Shown here in pieces: positions 1 to 5,882 of a stretch of 7,775 nucleotides of DNA. The DNA is taken from NCBI GenBank assembly GCA_021777285.1, contig JAJYDR010000109.1, positions 1 to 7,775 of the forward strand, in the 5' to 3' direction. Position 1 is the first letter of the stretch, and every line of letters starts with the position of its first letter. Position numbers and translations under genes: made by a program. A model generated the notes under the pieces. The model was not told the origin of the DNA and did no database searches. It was given only the letters and a program-made list of their open reading frames with translations. The stretch is from Actinomycetes bacterium (GTDB lineage: Bacteria; Actinomycetota; Acidimicrobiia; Acidimicrobiales; RAAP-2).

Positions 1-550
1 CACCTTGGCACTACAGCTCTGCTGGCAACTGCGCCAGGGCCGCAGTGACGTCGCGCTGTGGACCTTCGGGGATCGCAGCGCGACGGGCATGGTGACCAGC
101 CGGATCGGCATCGAGGCCGAGGCCGAAGCGGTGAGTCCCGGCGCCGACCTGGGTGAGGCCGTCGAGAAGCTACTCGCTCGCACGGTGCGGATCCTCGTCA
201 TCGACGAGGTGCAGTTCGCGAGCGCCGAGCAGGTGGACCAGCTCGCGCGCCTAGTCGACGACCACGACGTCGACGTGCACGCCTTTGGTCTCTCGTCAGA
301 CTTCCTCTTGAACATCTTCCCGGGTTCGGCGCGTCTCTTCGCGATCGCGGACTGGGCGCACGAGTTACCGCTCACGTCGTCGTGTTGGTGCGGTCGCCGC
401 GGGCGCTGCAACGCGCGTGTCGTTGACGGTGTGGTTGCGCGCTCGGGCGACCAGTTCTTCTACGGCGACGTCGCCGCCGGCGATGTGCACTACGAGGTGC
501 TGTGTCGGACCCACTACCGGTTGGGCCAGCTCGCGCCGGCGGCAAACTAG
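1..550 (+). CDS. tdk: Thymidine kinase (type II), 5'-truncated by window edge
   Basis: The enzyme phosphorylates thymidine to dTMP with ATP (cytoplasmic pyrimidine salvage). The window opens inside the gene: the first whole codon (bases 2-4) is Thr, and T-L-A-L-Q matches the residues just after the P-loop Lys-Ser of bacterial thymidine kinases, so roughly 15-20 residues including most of Walker A are missing. The TTG at 5 is therefore internal, not a start. The VIDEVQF motif carries the general-base Glu (codon 206-208). A Cys-Trp-Cys pair (383-391) and a C-x2-H pair (503-514) look like the structural zinc site of this family. HAFGLSSDFLLNIFPGS matches the stretch of the family that follows the DE-Q-F motif, and the ending YEVLCRTHYR is typical. 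The TAG at 548-550 overlaps the stop of the convergent phosphofructokinase gene. Family assignment rests on motif recognition and is firm; the symbol is by homology. Confidence 0.9.
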   Translation, partial: TLALQLCWQLRQGRSDVALWTFGDRSATGMVTSRIGIEAEAEAVSPGADLGEAVEKLLARTVRILVIDEVQFASAEQVDQLARLVDDHDVDVHAFGLSSDFLLNIFPGSARLFAIADWAHELPLTSSCWCGRRGRCNARVVDGVVARSGDQFFYGDVAAGDVHYEVLCRTHYRLGQLAPAAN

Positions 551-1578
551 AAGAAGGCGGCGCAGAGATCGTAGAGCTCGCGCGGCACCCGCCGTTGCCC
601 TTCGGCCACGACGGTGAGTGGTTGGAGCTCGATGCCCCCGCCGCGAACGAGGGGGATCTTGCCGAAGTTACTCGCGATTACCGCCTCGTAGGCGGCTGCA
701 CCGACCCGTGTTGCCCAGATCCGGTCGTACGCGGTTGGACTCCCTCCGCGCTGGAGGTGTCCGAGGACCGTGGTGCGGACCTCAAAACCCCCGTGCTCGT
801 CGATGCGTGACGCGACGAACTGGCCGACTCCGCGGGTGGCGAGGCGCACGCCGCGGACCCCTTCGGTGGAGAGCTCGCCGAGCTCGGTTCCCCCGAGTGT
901 GCGCAAGTTGACCCCCTCGGCGACCACGACGATGGAGAAGGCGTTGCCTGCGCTGCGACGTGTGACGAGGTGCGCGACGATGTCGTCCATCGTGAGTGGG
1001 AACTCGGGGATGACGATCAGGTCAGCACCGCCGGCGAGACCGCCGAGGGCAGCCACCCAGCCGGTCGAGCGCCCCATCGTCTCAACGACCATCACGCGGT
1101 GGTGCGATGCCGCGGTCGTGTAGAGGCGGTCGAGGGACTCGGCCACCAGGCTGATCGCGGTGTCAAAGCCGATGCAGTAATCGGTGCCGAGCAGGTCATT
1201 GTCCAGCGTCTTGGGCACGCCGACGACCGGGGCCCCACGGCCGGCCAGCCAGTTGGCGATCCGCTGGGTGCCGTCGCCGCCGATGGCGACCAGGGCGTCG
1301 AGGTGCTCGCCGATGGCCGCGAGGACCGCGTCGCGGCCCCCAGCGGGATTGTCGAGGTCGTAGCGTGCGGTGCCGAGGATTGTCCCACCGAGACCGACGA
1401 TGCCGCGGAAGTCATCAGCGTTGAGCCGGCGGCCGGCGTAGGGCGTGGCCAGGCCGGACCAGCCATTAGCGATACCGATCACCTCGTGGCCGTCGCGCAA
1501 CGCCATCAGTCCGATGGCCCGAATCGCGGCATTCAGCCCCGGCGCGTCGCCACCGGCGGTCAGGACTCCAATGCGCAT
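547..1578 (-). CDS. pfkA: ATP-type 6-phosphofructokinase (mixed Gly/Lys class)
   Basis: Catalyses fructose 6-phosphate to fructose 1,6-bisphosphate, the committing step of glycolysis, in the cytoplasm. The 343-residue protein is of normal length. Visible motifs, in order: GGDAPGLNA at 9-17 (nucleotide site), GGDGT at 100-104, PKTLDND at 122-128 with the catalytic Asp at 126, MGRSTGW at 168-174, PEFP at 191-194 and HLQRGGSP at 274-281 (substrate Arg). The residue equivalent to E. coli 104 is Gly (G103), as in ATP enzymes; pyrophosphate enzymes carry Asp there. The residue equivalent to 124 is Lys (K123), as in pyrophosphate enzymes. This mixed pair is known from actinobacterial group III ATP enzymes, so ATP is the likelier donor, but pyrophosphate use is not excluded. 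ATG start, with GAGGGG two bases upstream, which is unusually close. The gene is divergent from pstB and convergent with the thymidine kinase. Confidence 0.93.
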   Translation of the reverse strand: MRIGVLTAGGDAPGLNAAIRAIGLMALRDGHEVIGIANGWSGLATPYAGRRLNADDFRGIVGLGGTILGTARYDLDNPAGGRDAVLAAIGEHLDALVAIGGDGTQRIANWLAGRGAPVVGVPKTLDNDLLGTDYCIGFDTAISLVAESLDRLYTTAASHHRVMVVETMGRSTGWVAALGGLAGGADLIVIPEFPLTMDDIVAHLVTRRSAGNAFSIVVVAEGVNLRTLGGTELGELSTEGVRGVRLATRGVGQFVASRIDEHGGFEVRTTVLGHLQRGGSPTAYDRIWATRVGAAAYEAVIASNFGKIPLVRGGGIELQPLTVVAEGQRRVPRELYDLCAAFF

Positions 1579-1606
1579 TTCCCCTCAATCGCTCGTCGTC
1601 CTCGTC

Positions 1607-1612
1607 ACTTTA
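1607..1612 (-). promoter_or_regulatory. Probable -10 element for pfkA
   Basis: On the minus strand this reads TAAAGT, fitting the TANNNT pattern of a housekeeping -10. Its first base is 34 nt from the ATG of pfkA, the same distance as in the two pst promoters on the other strand. The candidate -35 (AGGACT, spacer 16) is poor. The call rests on position and pattern only. Confidence 0.35.
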
Positions 1613-1652
1613 GGCGACTCCATGGCCCAGTCCTCGAGAGTCGCTACCGAGA

Positions 1653-1707
1653 AATCGTCCGGGCATCACGTCTCGTTCATCTGGCGTTCACCTGCGTTGT
1701 TTACGCT
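1653..1707 (+). promoter_or_regulatory. Phosphate (PHO) box and promoter of pstB
   Basis: Direct repeats with an exact 11-nt period lead into a -10. The strong units are GTTCATCTGGC (1675-1685) and GTTCACCTGCG (1686-1696), both close to the actinobacterial PhoP direct-repeat consensus (GTTCACC core plus 4 nt). Weaker units in phase are CATCACGTCTC (1664) and AATCGTCCGGG (1653). Five bases after the last unit comes TACGCT (1702-1707), a TANNNT -10. The repeats cover where a -35 would lie, as expected for a PhoP-activated promoter. The first base of the -10 is 34 nt from the ATG at 1736, implying a leader of about 22 nt. Expected to be switched on in phosphate starvation by PhoR-PhoP; that regulator is not encoded here. 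Confidence 0.8.
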
Positions 1708-1735
1708 CGTGGCAACTCGTGAAGTGTGAGGGCAC

Positions 1736-2572
1736 ATGGAAGAAGTTGTCAGGCGCGACGTCGATTCGAACCGGATCGCATCCGTGCTCACCGAGCTCGA
1801 CCCCGACGCCGATCGGCCGACCAACGTCATCGAGACCAACGGCTTGAACCTGCACTTCGGCGCCAAGGCGATTCTGAACGGTGTCAACATGACCTTCGCC
1901 CGCGGGTCGATCACCGCACTTATCGGGCCCACAGGTTCGGGTAAGTCGACCTTTTTGCGCACGATCAACCGGATGAACGACCGGGTCTCGGGATTCCGCC
2001 ACGAGGGTGACGTTCTGCTCGACGGACAGAGTATCTGGGCCCCGTCCCAAGACCTGCTCGCTATCCGACGTCGCGTCGGCATGTTGTTCCAGCGGCCGAA
2101 CCCGTTCCCGATGTCGATCAAGGACAACGTGGTGGCGGGCGTGAAAGCGCACGGTATCGCGAAAGGTAAGCAGCTCGACGTGGTCGCCGAGATTCGTCTA
2201 CGCGAGGTCGGTCTGTGGGACGCGGTGAAGGACCGGCTCAACGAGTCGCCCTATCGACTCTCGGGCGGACAACAACAGTTGCTCTGTCTCGCCCGTGCGC
2301 TCGCCGTGGGTCCCGAGGTCCTCTTGCTCGACGAGCCGACCTCGGCCCTCGACCCACTTTCGACGGAGTCCGTTGAGAACCTGATGCGCACGTTGACCCC
2401 GGCGTTGACGTTGATCGTGGTCACGCACAACCTCGGCCAAGCGCGCCGGGTCTCGGACAACACGATGTTCTTCTACGAGGGTCATCTCGTTGAGCACGGA
2501 CCAACGAGCCAGGTCTTCGAACACGCTCGCGAGACCGACACGGCGCGCTACGTGAACGGGTTGATGGGTTAG
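1736..2572 (+). CDS. pstB: Phosphate ABC transporter ATP-binding protein PstB
   Basis: The cytoplasmic ATPase that drives phosphate import through PstC-PstA. The 278 residues include a charged N-terminal lead of about 30, longer than in many PstB proteins. Visible motifs: Walker A GPTGSGKST (64-72), the PstB hallmark INRMND (77-82), Q-loop in FQRPNPFP (118-125), signature LSGGQ (175-179), Walker B VLLLDE (195-200), D-loop SALD (203-206) and switch His 231 in VVTHN. The signature is followed by QQLLCLARAL, with Leu where the E. coli-type protein has Arg; I recall this form from other actinobacterial PstB proteins. FQRPNPFP and the INRMND segment separate it from other ABC importers' ATPases. 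The ATG at 1736 is chosen because GAGGG precedes it and it lies 34 nt from the -10. It heads the locus instead of following pstA, with a 108-nt gap to pstS. Confidence 0.95.
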   Translation: MEEVVRRDVDSNRIASVLTELDPDADRPTNVIETNGLNLHFGAKAILNGVNMTFARGSITALIGPTGSGKSTFLRTINRMNDRVSGFRHEGDVLLDGQSIWAPSQDLLAIRRRVGMLFQRPNPFPMSIKDNVVAGVKAHGIAKGKQLDVVAEIRLREVGLWDAVKDRLNESPYRLSGGQQQLLCLARALAVGPEVLLLDEPTSALDPLSTESVENLMRTLTPALTLIVVTHNLGQARRVSDNTMFFYEGHLVEHGPTSQVFEHARETDTARYVNGLMG

Positions 2573-2597
2573 TCCGAGCGTTTCGAAATTACGAAGA

Positions 2598-2652
2598 AAT
2601 CAGTTTGCTCTCACCGCCGAGACACGCGTCGTTCACTTGCGCTGCGTACCGT
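2598..2652 (+). promoter_or_regulatory. Second PHO box and promoter, driving pstS
   Basis: In the pstB-pstS gap, four units keep an exact 11-nt phase: AATCAGTTTGC (2598), TCTCACCGCCG (2609), AGACACGCGTC (2620) and GTTCACTTGCG (2631-2641). The CA dinucleotide recurs at 2601, 2612, 2623 and 2634. The last unit fits the consensus fully; the first three are degenerate. Five bases on is TACCGT (2647-2652), a TANNNT -10, and 34 nt separate its first base from the GTG at 2681. Spacing and final unit copy the pstB promoter, which strengthens both calls. It would give pstS its own phosphate-starvation promoter. The only dyad in the gap (TTCG...CGAA near 2582-2595) is too short for a terminator, so readthrough from pstB is also likely. 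Confidence 0.72.
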
Positions 2653-2668
2653 GACTCCATCGCCTACT

Positions 2669-2674
2669 AGGAGG
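2669..2674 (+). promoter_or_regulatory. Ribosome binding site that fixes the pstS start
   Basis: A perfect AGGAGG lies 6 nt before the GTG at 2681. It rules against the longer in-frame start at GTG 2651, which would lie inside the proposed -10 element and has no comparable site in front of it. This is the strongest Shine-Dalgarno sequence in the window, in keeping with high output of a binding protein. Confidence 0.85.
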
Positions 2675-2680
2675 AATGTT

Positions 2681-3820
2681 GTGAAGTTGACTATTCGTAC
2701 GAGCGTTCGACTGGCGTCGACGTTCGCGGTCGCGGGGTCGATCGCCGTGGCGGGCCTCGCGAGCGTCTCGTCCGCCAGCACCAAGCACAAGGCCAAGGCC
2801 AAGGCCAAGCCGGTTGCCATGTTCACCGTGGAGAAGCCGGCGCCGGCCAACCTCTCAGAGACCGGGAGCACCTTGCTCTACCCACTCTGGAACCTCTGGG
2901 CCCCGGACTACCAGGCGGCCTACCCCAAGGTGACGGTCAGCACCGCCGGAACTGGCTCGGGCACCGGCATCGCCGACGCAGCGAGCGGCACCGTGAACAT
3001 CGGCTCATCTGACGCCTACCTGTCGCCGACGACCCTCGCAAGCTCGCCCAATCTGTTGAACATCCCGCTCGCGATCTCCTACCAGGTGATCATGTACAAC
3101 ATCCCCGGCGTCACGGCGCACCTCAAGTTGAACGGCACGGTCTTGTCCAAGATCTACCTCGGCAAGATCACCAGCTGGAACGACCCGGCGATCACGGCGC
3201 TCAACCCCGGCGTGAAGATCCCGTCGTTGCCCATCGTGGCCCTGCACCGCTCCGACGGCAGCGGTGACACGTTCCTGTTCTCGCAGTACCTGGCGCGCCA
3301 GGACGGCGCCGACTGGGGTTCGACCAACTTCGGCACGACGGTCACCTGGCCCGCGATCAAGAACTCGTTGGCCGAGCAGGGTAACGGTGGCATGGTCTCG
3401 GGTTGCTCGGCGACCCCGGGTTGTGTCGCCTACGTCGGCGTGAGCTTCCTCACCCAGGGACTCGGCGACGGCCTCGGCTACGCGCAGTTGAAGAATGGCA
3501 CGGGTCAGTACGTGATGCCCACCACGAAGGCAGTCGCAACTGAGGCCACCGGGTACACGAAGATCACCCCCGGCAACGGCACGATCTCGATGATCAACGG
3601 CCGCGTGAAGAACGGCTACCCGATCATCAACTACGAGTACGCCATCGTCAACAAGAAGCAGTCGAGCCCGGCGACAGCCCAGGCCGTTCGTTCGCTTCTC
3701 GAGTGGGCGATCAGCCCGAAGTTCGGCAACAGCAACCAGTATCTGAGCCAGGTCCGCTTCCTCCCGCTGCCCACCCGCGTGGCGGTGCAGTCCTTCAAGC
3801 AGATCCACGCGATCAAGTAG
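2681..3820 (+). CDS. pstS: Phosphate-binding protein PstS, secreted
   Basis: The extracytoplasmic binding protein that captures inorganic phosphate for PstCAB. From GTG 2681 it has 379 residues. Residues 1-32 form a signal peptide (K2, R6, R10, then an Ala/Val-rich core) with probable cleavage after SSA at 30-32. There is no lipobox Cys, so it should be a type I secreted protein, not a lipoprotein as is common in Gram-positives. A Lys-Ala linker follows (35-43). Binding-site motifs: ETGSTL (60-65), GTGSGTG, SSDA with Asp 111, and R190-S-D-G-S-G-D-T (190-197), which matches the RxDGSG phosphate loop but has Asp where E. coli has Thr141. YPIINYEYAIV near the C-terminus is typical of the family. 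The only two cysteines, 242 and 248 in CSATPGC, probably form a disulfide. It lies 22 nt before pstC and has its own promoter. Confidence 0.95.
   Translation: MKLTIRTSVRLASTFAVAGSIAVAGLASVSSASTKHKAKAKAKPVAMFTVEKPAPANLSETGSTLLYPLWNLWAPDYQAAYPKVTVSTAGTGSGTGIADAASGTVNIGSSDAYLSPTTLASSPNLLNIPLAISYQVIMYNIPGVTAHLKLNGTVLSKIYLGKITSWNDPAITALNPGVKIPSLPIVALHRSDGSGDTFLFSQYLARQDGADWGSTNFGTTVTWPAIKNSLAEQGNGGMVSGCSATPGCVAYVGVSFLTQGLGDGLGYAQLKNGTGQYVMPTTKAVATEATGYTKITPGNGTISMINGRVKNGYPIINYEYAIVNKKQSSPATAQAVRSLLEWAISPKFGNSNQYLSQVRFLPLPTRVAVQSFKQIHAIK
2789..2806 (+). repeat. Hexanucleotide tandem repeat (AAGGCC)3 in pstS
   Basis: Three perfect copies of AAGGCC, followed by a further AAG, encode Lys-Ala dipeptides directly after the signal peptide. 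The unit is a multiple of three, so slippage would change linker length without breaking the frame. It is short and could simply reflect codon choice for a KA run. Confidence 0.75.
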
Positions 3821-3842
3821 TTGACGCAGGGTTGAGAGGAAC

Positions 3843-4910
3843 GTGGTGACTAGCAACCCCGCGACCGTGGACCCGATCCGCCGAGACACATCGTCTCGGC
3901 GGATCGGGCGCTTCGTGCGCCGACACGAAGAGGGTGTCTGGCGCGTCAGTGGACGCACGGCGTCTCTCGTCCCTGTTGGCGCACTGGTGTTCGTCGTGGT
4001 CGTGCTCGCGATCAAGGCGTGGCCGGCGATCAAGGTGAACGGGTTCGGCTTCTTGACGAGCACCGCGTGGCTGCCCGGCAACACCTACGGTGGCGTCGAA
4101 CACGTCCACGGCGTGATGATCCCCGCCGGCGCGCGCTACGGAGCCTGGCCGCTCATCGCGGGCACGTTGCAGACGTCCGCAATCGCGATCATCATCGCGC
4201 TGCCGATCTCCATCGGCACCGCCTTCGCCCTCACCGAACGGCTGCCTCGGTGGATCGCGCAACCGGTTGGCTTCTTCGTGGAGATCCTCGCGGGCATCCC
4301 GAGCGTGCTCATCGGTCTCTGGGGCGTCTTGGTGCTGGGCCCGTTCCTCGCCCACGACATCTACCCGATCGTGGCCAACAATGTGCCCAACGTGCCGGTG
4401 CTGCGCTACTTCGCGGGATCCGTCGGCTACGGCGAGGGCCTGCTCACGTCCGGGCTCGTGCTCGGACTCATGATCGTGCCGATCATTGCCTCGACGACCC
4501 GGGACCTGTTCCTCCAGGTGCCACCGCTGCCCAAGGAGGGTGCCGAGGCGCTCGGCATGACCGACGCCGAGGTCGCCCGTCGGGTCACGATCCCCTGGGT
4601 GCGTTCGGGCATCATCGGGGCCACGGTCCTCGGACTCGGACGGGCGCTCGGTGAGACGATCGCCGTCGCGATGGTCTCGGGCTCGGTCCTCGGAGCGATC
4701 GCACCGAACGTCTACGGGACCATGACGACCATCGCGGCCACGATCGTGAGCCAGCTCGACTCGGCGGCGACTGACGGGACGGGCTTTGCCGTCTCGACCC
4801 TCGCCGAAGCGGGCCTGCTGCTCGCAATCATCTCGATCGTCGTCAATCTGCTCGCACGCTGCATCGTCGGGCGCTCGTCGCGGATGTCCGCGCCGGTGGG
4901 GCGGTCCTAG
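3843..4910 (+). CDS. pstC: Phosphate ABC transporter permease PstC
   Basis: One of two membrane channel subunits of the phosphate importer. In 355 residues there is an Arg-rich cytoplasmic N-terminus (about 1-40), a first membrane helix at about 42-62, an extracytoplasmic loop with the [12 protein letters not shown] segment typical of PstC (67-78), and five further hydrophobic segments at about 104-130, 142-170, 200-218, 254-285 and 318-340. The EAA loop that contacts PstB is EGAEALGM to TIPW (232-252), followed by [15 protein letters not shown] (266-280). Two adjacent GTG codons (3843, 3846) could start it. GAGAGG at 3834-3839 lies 6 nt before the second, which is the better spacing, so the protein may be one residue shorter. 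A 16-bp perfect hairpin occupies codons 10-22. The stop is 2 nt before pstA. Confidence 0.94.
   Translation: MVTSNPATVDPIRRDTSSRRIGRFVRRHEEGVWRVSGRTASLVPVGALVFVVVVLAIKAWPAIKVNGFGFLTSTAWLPGNTYGGVEHVHGVMIPAGARYGAWPLIAGTLQTSAIAIIIALPISIGTAFALTERLPRWIAQPVGFFVEILAGIPSVLIGLWGVLVLGPFLAHDIYPIVANNVPNVPVLRYFAGSVGYGEGLLTSGLVLGLMIVPIIASTTRDLFLQVPPLPKEGAEALGMTDAEVARRVTIPWVRSGIIGATVLGLGRALGETIAVAMVSGSVLGAIAPNVYGTMTTIAATIVSQLDSAATDGTGFAVSTLAEAGLLLAIISIVVNLLARCIVGRSSRMSAPVGRS
3872..3908 (+). repeat. Perfect 16-bp inverted repeat (hairpin) inside the pstC start region
   Basis: The left arm CCCGATCCGCCGAGAC (3872-3887) and right arm GTCTCGGCGGATCGGG (3893-3908) are perfectly complementary around the 5-nt loop ACATC. 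The stem has 16 pairs, 11 of them G-C. No T-run follows, so it is not a classical intrinsic terminator. It begins 29 nt inside pstC and 51 nt after the pstS stop. Possible roles are protecting the pstS mRNA 3' end from exonucleases, slowing translation of pstC, or binding a dimeric protein. None can be chosen from sequence alone. Confidence 0.95.
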
Positions 4911-4912
4911 CC

Positions 4913-5800
4913 GTGTCGATCGTCACGACGCGGTACCCCAAAACCGGCTGGCGACGGATCAAGTCCGCGGGATTCCGGTTCTTCACCTTTGGTTCGCTGC
5001 TCTTCGTCGTCGGCCCGGCCCTGTGGCTGATCCTCGGTGTCGTCGTGCGTGCGGTGCCGAACTGGCGCTGGAATGTGCTCACGACCATGTCCCAAGGCAC
5101 CAGTGGTGGTCTCGCCAACGCAATCGTCGGCACGGTGGTGCTGATGCTCGGCGTGCTCGTGATCGCGGGCACGGTGGGCGTCCTGACCGGGATCCACTTA
5201 TCGGAGTTCGCGATCAGTCGAAAGGGACGGGCCAGTGGCGGCACCATGCGCATCGCGGTCGACGTGCTCTCGGGTTTTCCGTCCATCGTCCTCGGGTACG
5301 TGGGCTACGTCGCGCTCTGTGTCGGCCTGCACTGGGGATTCTCCCTGTTGCCAGCGCTCATCATCTTGTCGATGATGGTCGTGCCCTACATCGCCAAGTC
5401 GACCGAGTCGGCGTTGCGTCAGGTGCCCACGAACTATCGCGAGGGAGCCGAGGCGCTCGGCATGTCCACCGGGTACGCGCTTCGCAAGGTGGTCGTGAAG
5501 TCGGCGTTGCCCGGCATCGTGACGGGGCTGCTCATCGCCCTCTCGATCGCCGGCGGCGAGACCGCGCCGTTGCTCTACACCGCGGGCGTGACCAACAACT
5601 TACCCACCTGGTCAATCCTGCACCACCCCATCGCCTACCTGACCTACTACGTCTGGACCGACTGGAACCAGCCCTCGGCCGAGGCGCACATTGTGTCCTT
5701 CGACGCGAGCTTGATCCTCGTGGTGATGGTCCTCGTGCTGCTCGTCGTGGCGAGGGTGATCGTCGCGCGCACCCAACGTCACGCCGAAGGCGCGCGCTAG
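4913..5800 (+). CDS. pstA: Phosphate ABC transporter permease PstA
   Basis: The second channel subunit, paired with PstC in the membrane. In 295 residues there is a basic N-terminus, a first helix at about 22-47, further hydrophobic segments at about 70-95, 115-138, 142-162 and 200-225, and a last one at about 264-285 before a short basic tail. The EAA loop facing PstB runs from EGAEALGM (177-184) to SALP (197-200), and SIAGGETAPLLYTA (211-224) is a PstA hallmark. The sequence HHPIAYLTYYVWTD is also PstA-like and separates it from PstC. It starts with GTG 2 nt after the pstC stop and has no convincing ribosome site of its own, so translation is probably coupled to pstC. The stop lies in the 12-nt palindrome CGCGCTAGCGCG (5793-5804), which has no loop and is not a terminator. 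Confidence 0.94.
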   Translation: MSIVTTRYPKTGWRRIKSAGFRFFTFGSLLFVVGPALWLILGVVVRAVPNWRWNVLTTMSQGTSGGLANAIVGTVVLMLGVLVIAGTVGVLTGIHLSEFAISRKGRASGGTMRIAVDVLSGFPSIVLGYVGYVALCVGLHWGFSLLPALIILSMMVVPYIAKSTESALRQVPTNYREGAEALGMSTGYALRKVVVKSALPGIVTGLLIALSIAGGETAPLLYTAGVTNNLPTWSILHHPIAYLTYYVWTDWNQPSAEAHIVSFDASLILVVMVLVLLVVARVIVARTQRHAEGAR

Positions 5801-5847
5801 CGCGACTGGCACCCATCGTGGAGCGGTTATGTGCCGACTCGGCGGGC

Positions 5848-5853
5848 TACCCT
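5848..5853 (+). promoter_or_regulatory. Possible -10 element for the amidase gene
   Basis: TACCCT resembles the -10 elements proposed for pstB (TACGCT) and pstS (TACCGT). It lies 35 nt before the ATG at 5883, close to the 34 nt seen for the other genes. No good -35 and no phosphate-box unit is visible upstream. If real, the amidase pair is transcribed apart from pst; with no terminator after pstA, readthrough is also possible. Confidence 0.35.
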
Positions 5854-5882
5854 CGAGATGAGTCGAGACACCGGGGGTGCGT

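Noticed and set aside
1696..1709. A further phosphate-box unit in GTTTACGCTCG downstream of the main repeats
   Set aside because: It is out of the 11-nt phase and overlaps the better-supported -10 element.
970..1722. 250-codon plus-strand frame opposite pfkA and running into the pstB promoter
   Set aside because: Antisense shadow of phosphofructokinase with no domain; it would also cover the phosphate box.
2582..2595. TTCG...CGAA dyad after pstB as a terminator
   Set aside because: Only four base pairs and no T-run.
2651..2680. Upstream GTG start for pstS adding ten residues
   Set aside because: It falls inside the proposed -10 element and lacks a ribosome site, while GTG 2681 has a perfect AGGAGG at proper spacing and gives a normal signal peptide.
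3005..4084. 359-codon open frame on the minus strand across pstS and the start of pstC
   Set aside because: It lies antisense to two firmly identified genes, its protein is rich in Arg, Asp and Val with no recognisable domain, and long antisense frames are common in GC-rich DNA.
5793..5804. Palindrome CGCGCTAGCGCG at the pstA stop as a terminator or operator
   Set aside because: It has no loop, is short, and such self-complementary words are frequent in GC-rich coding DNA.
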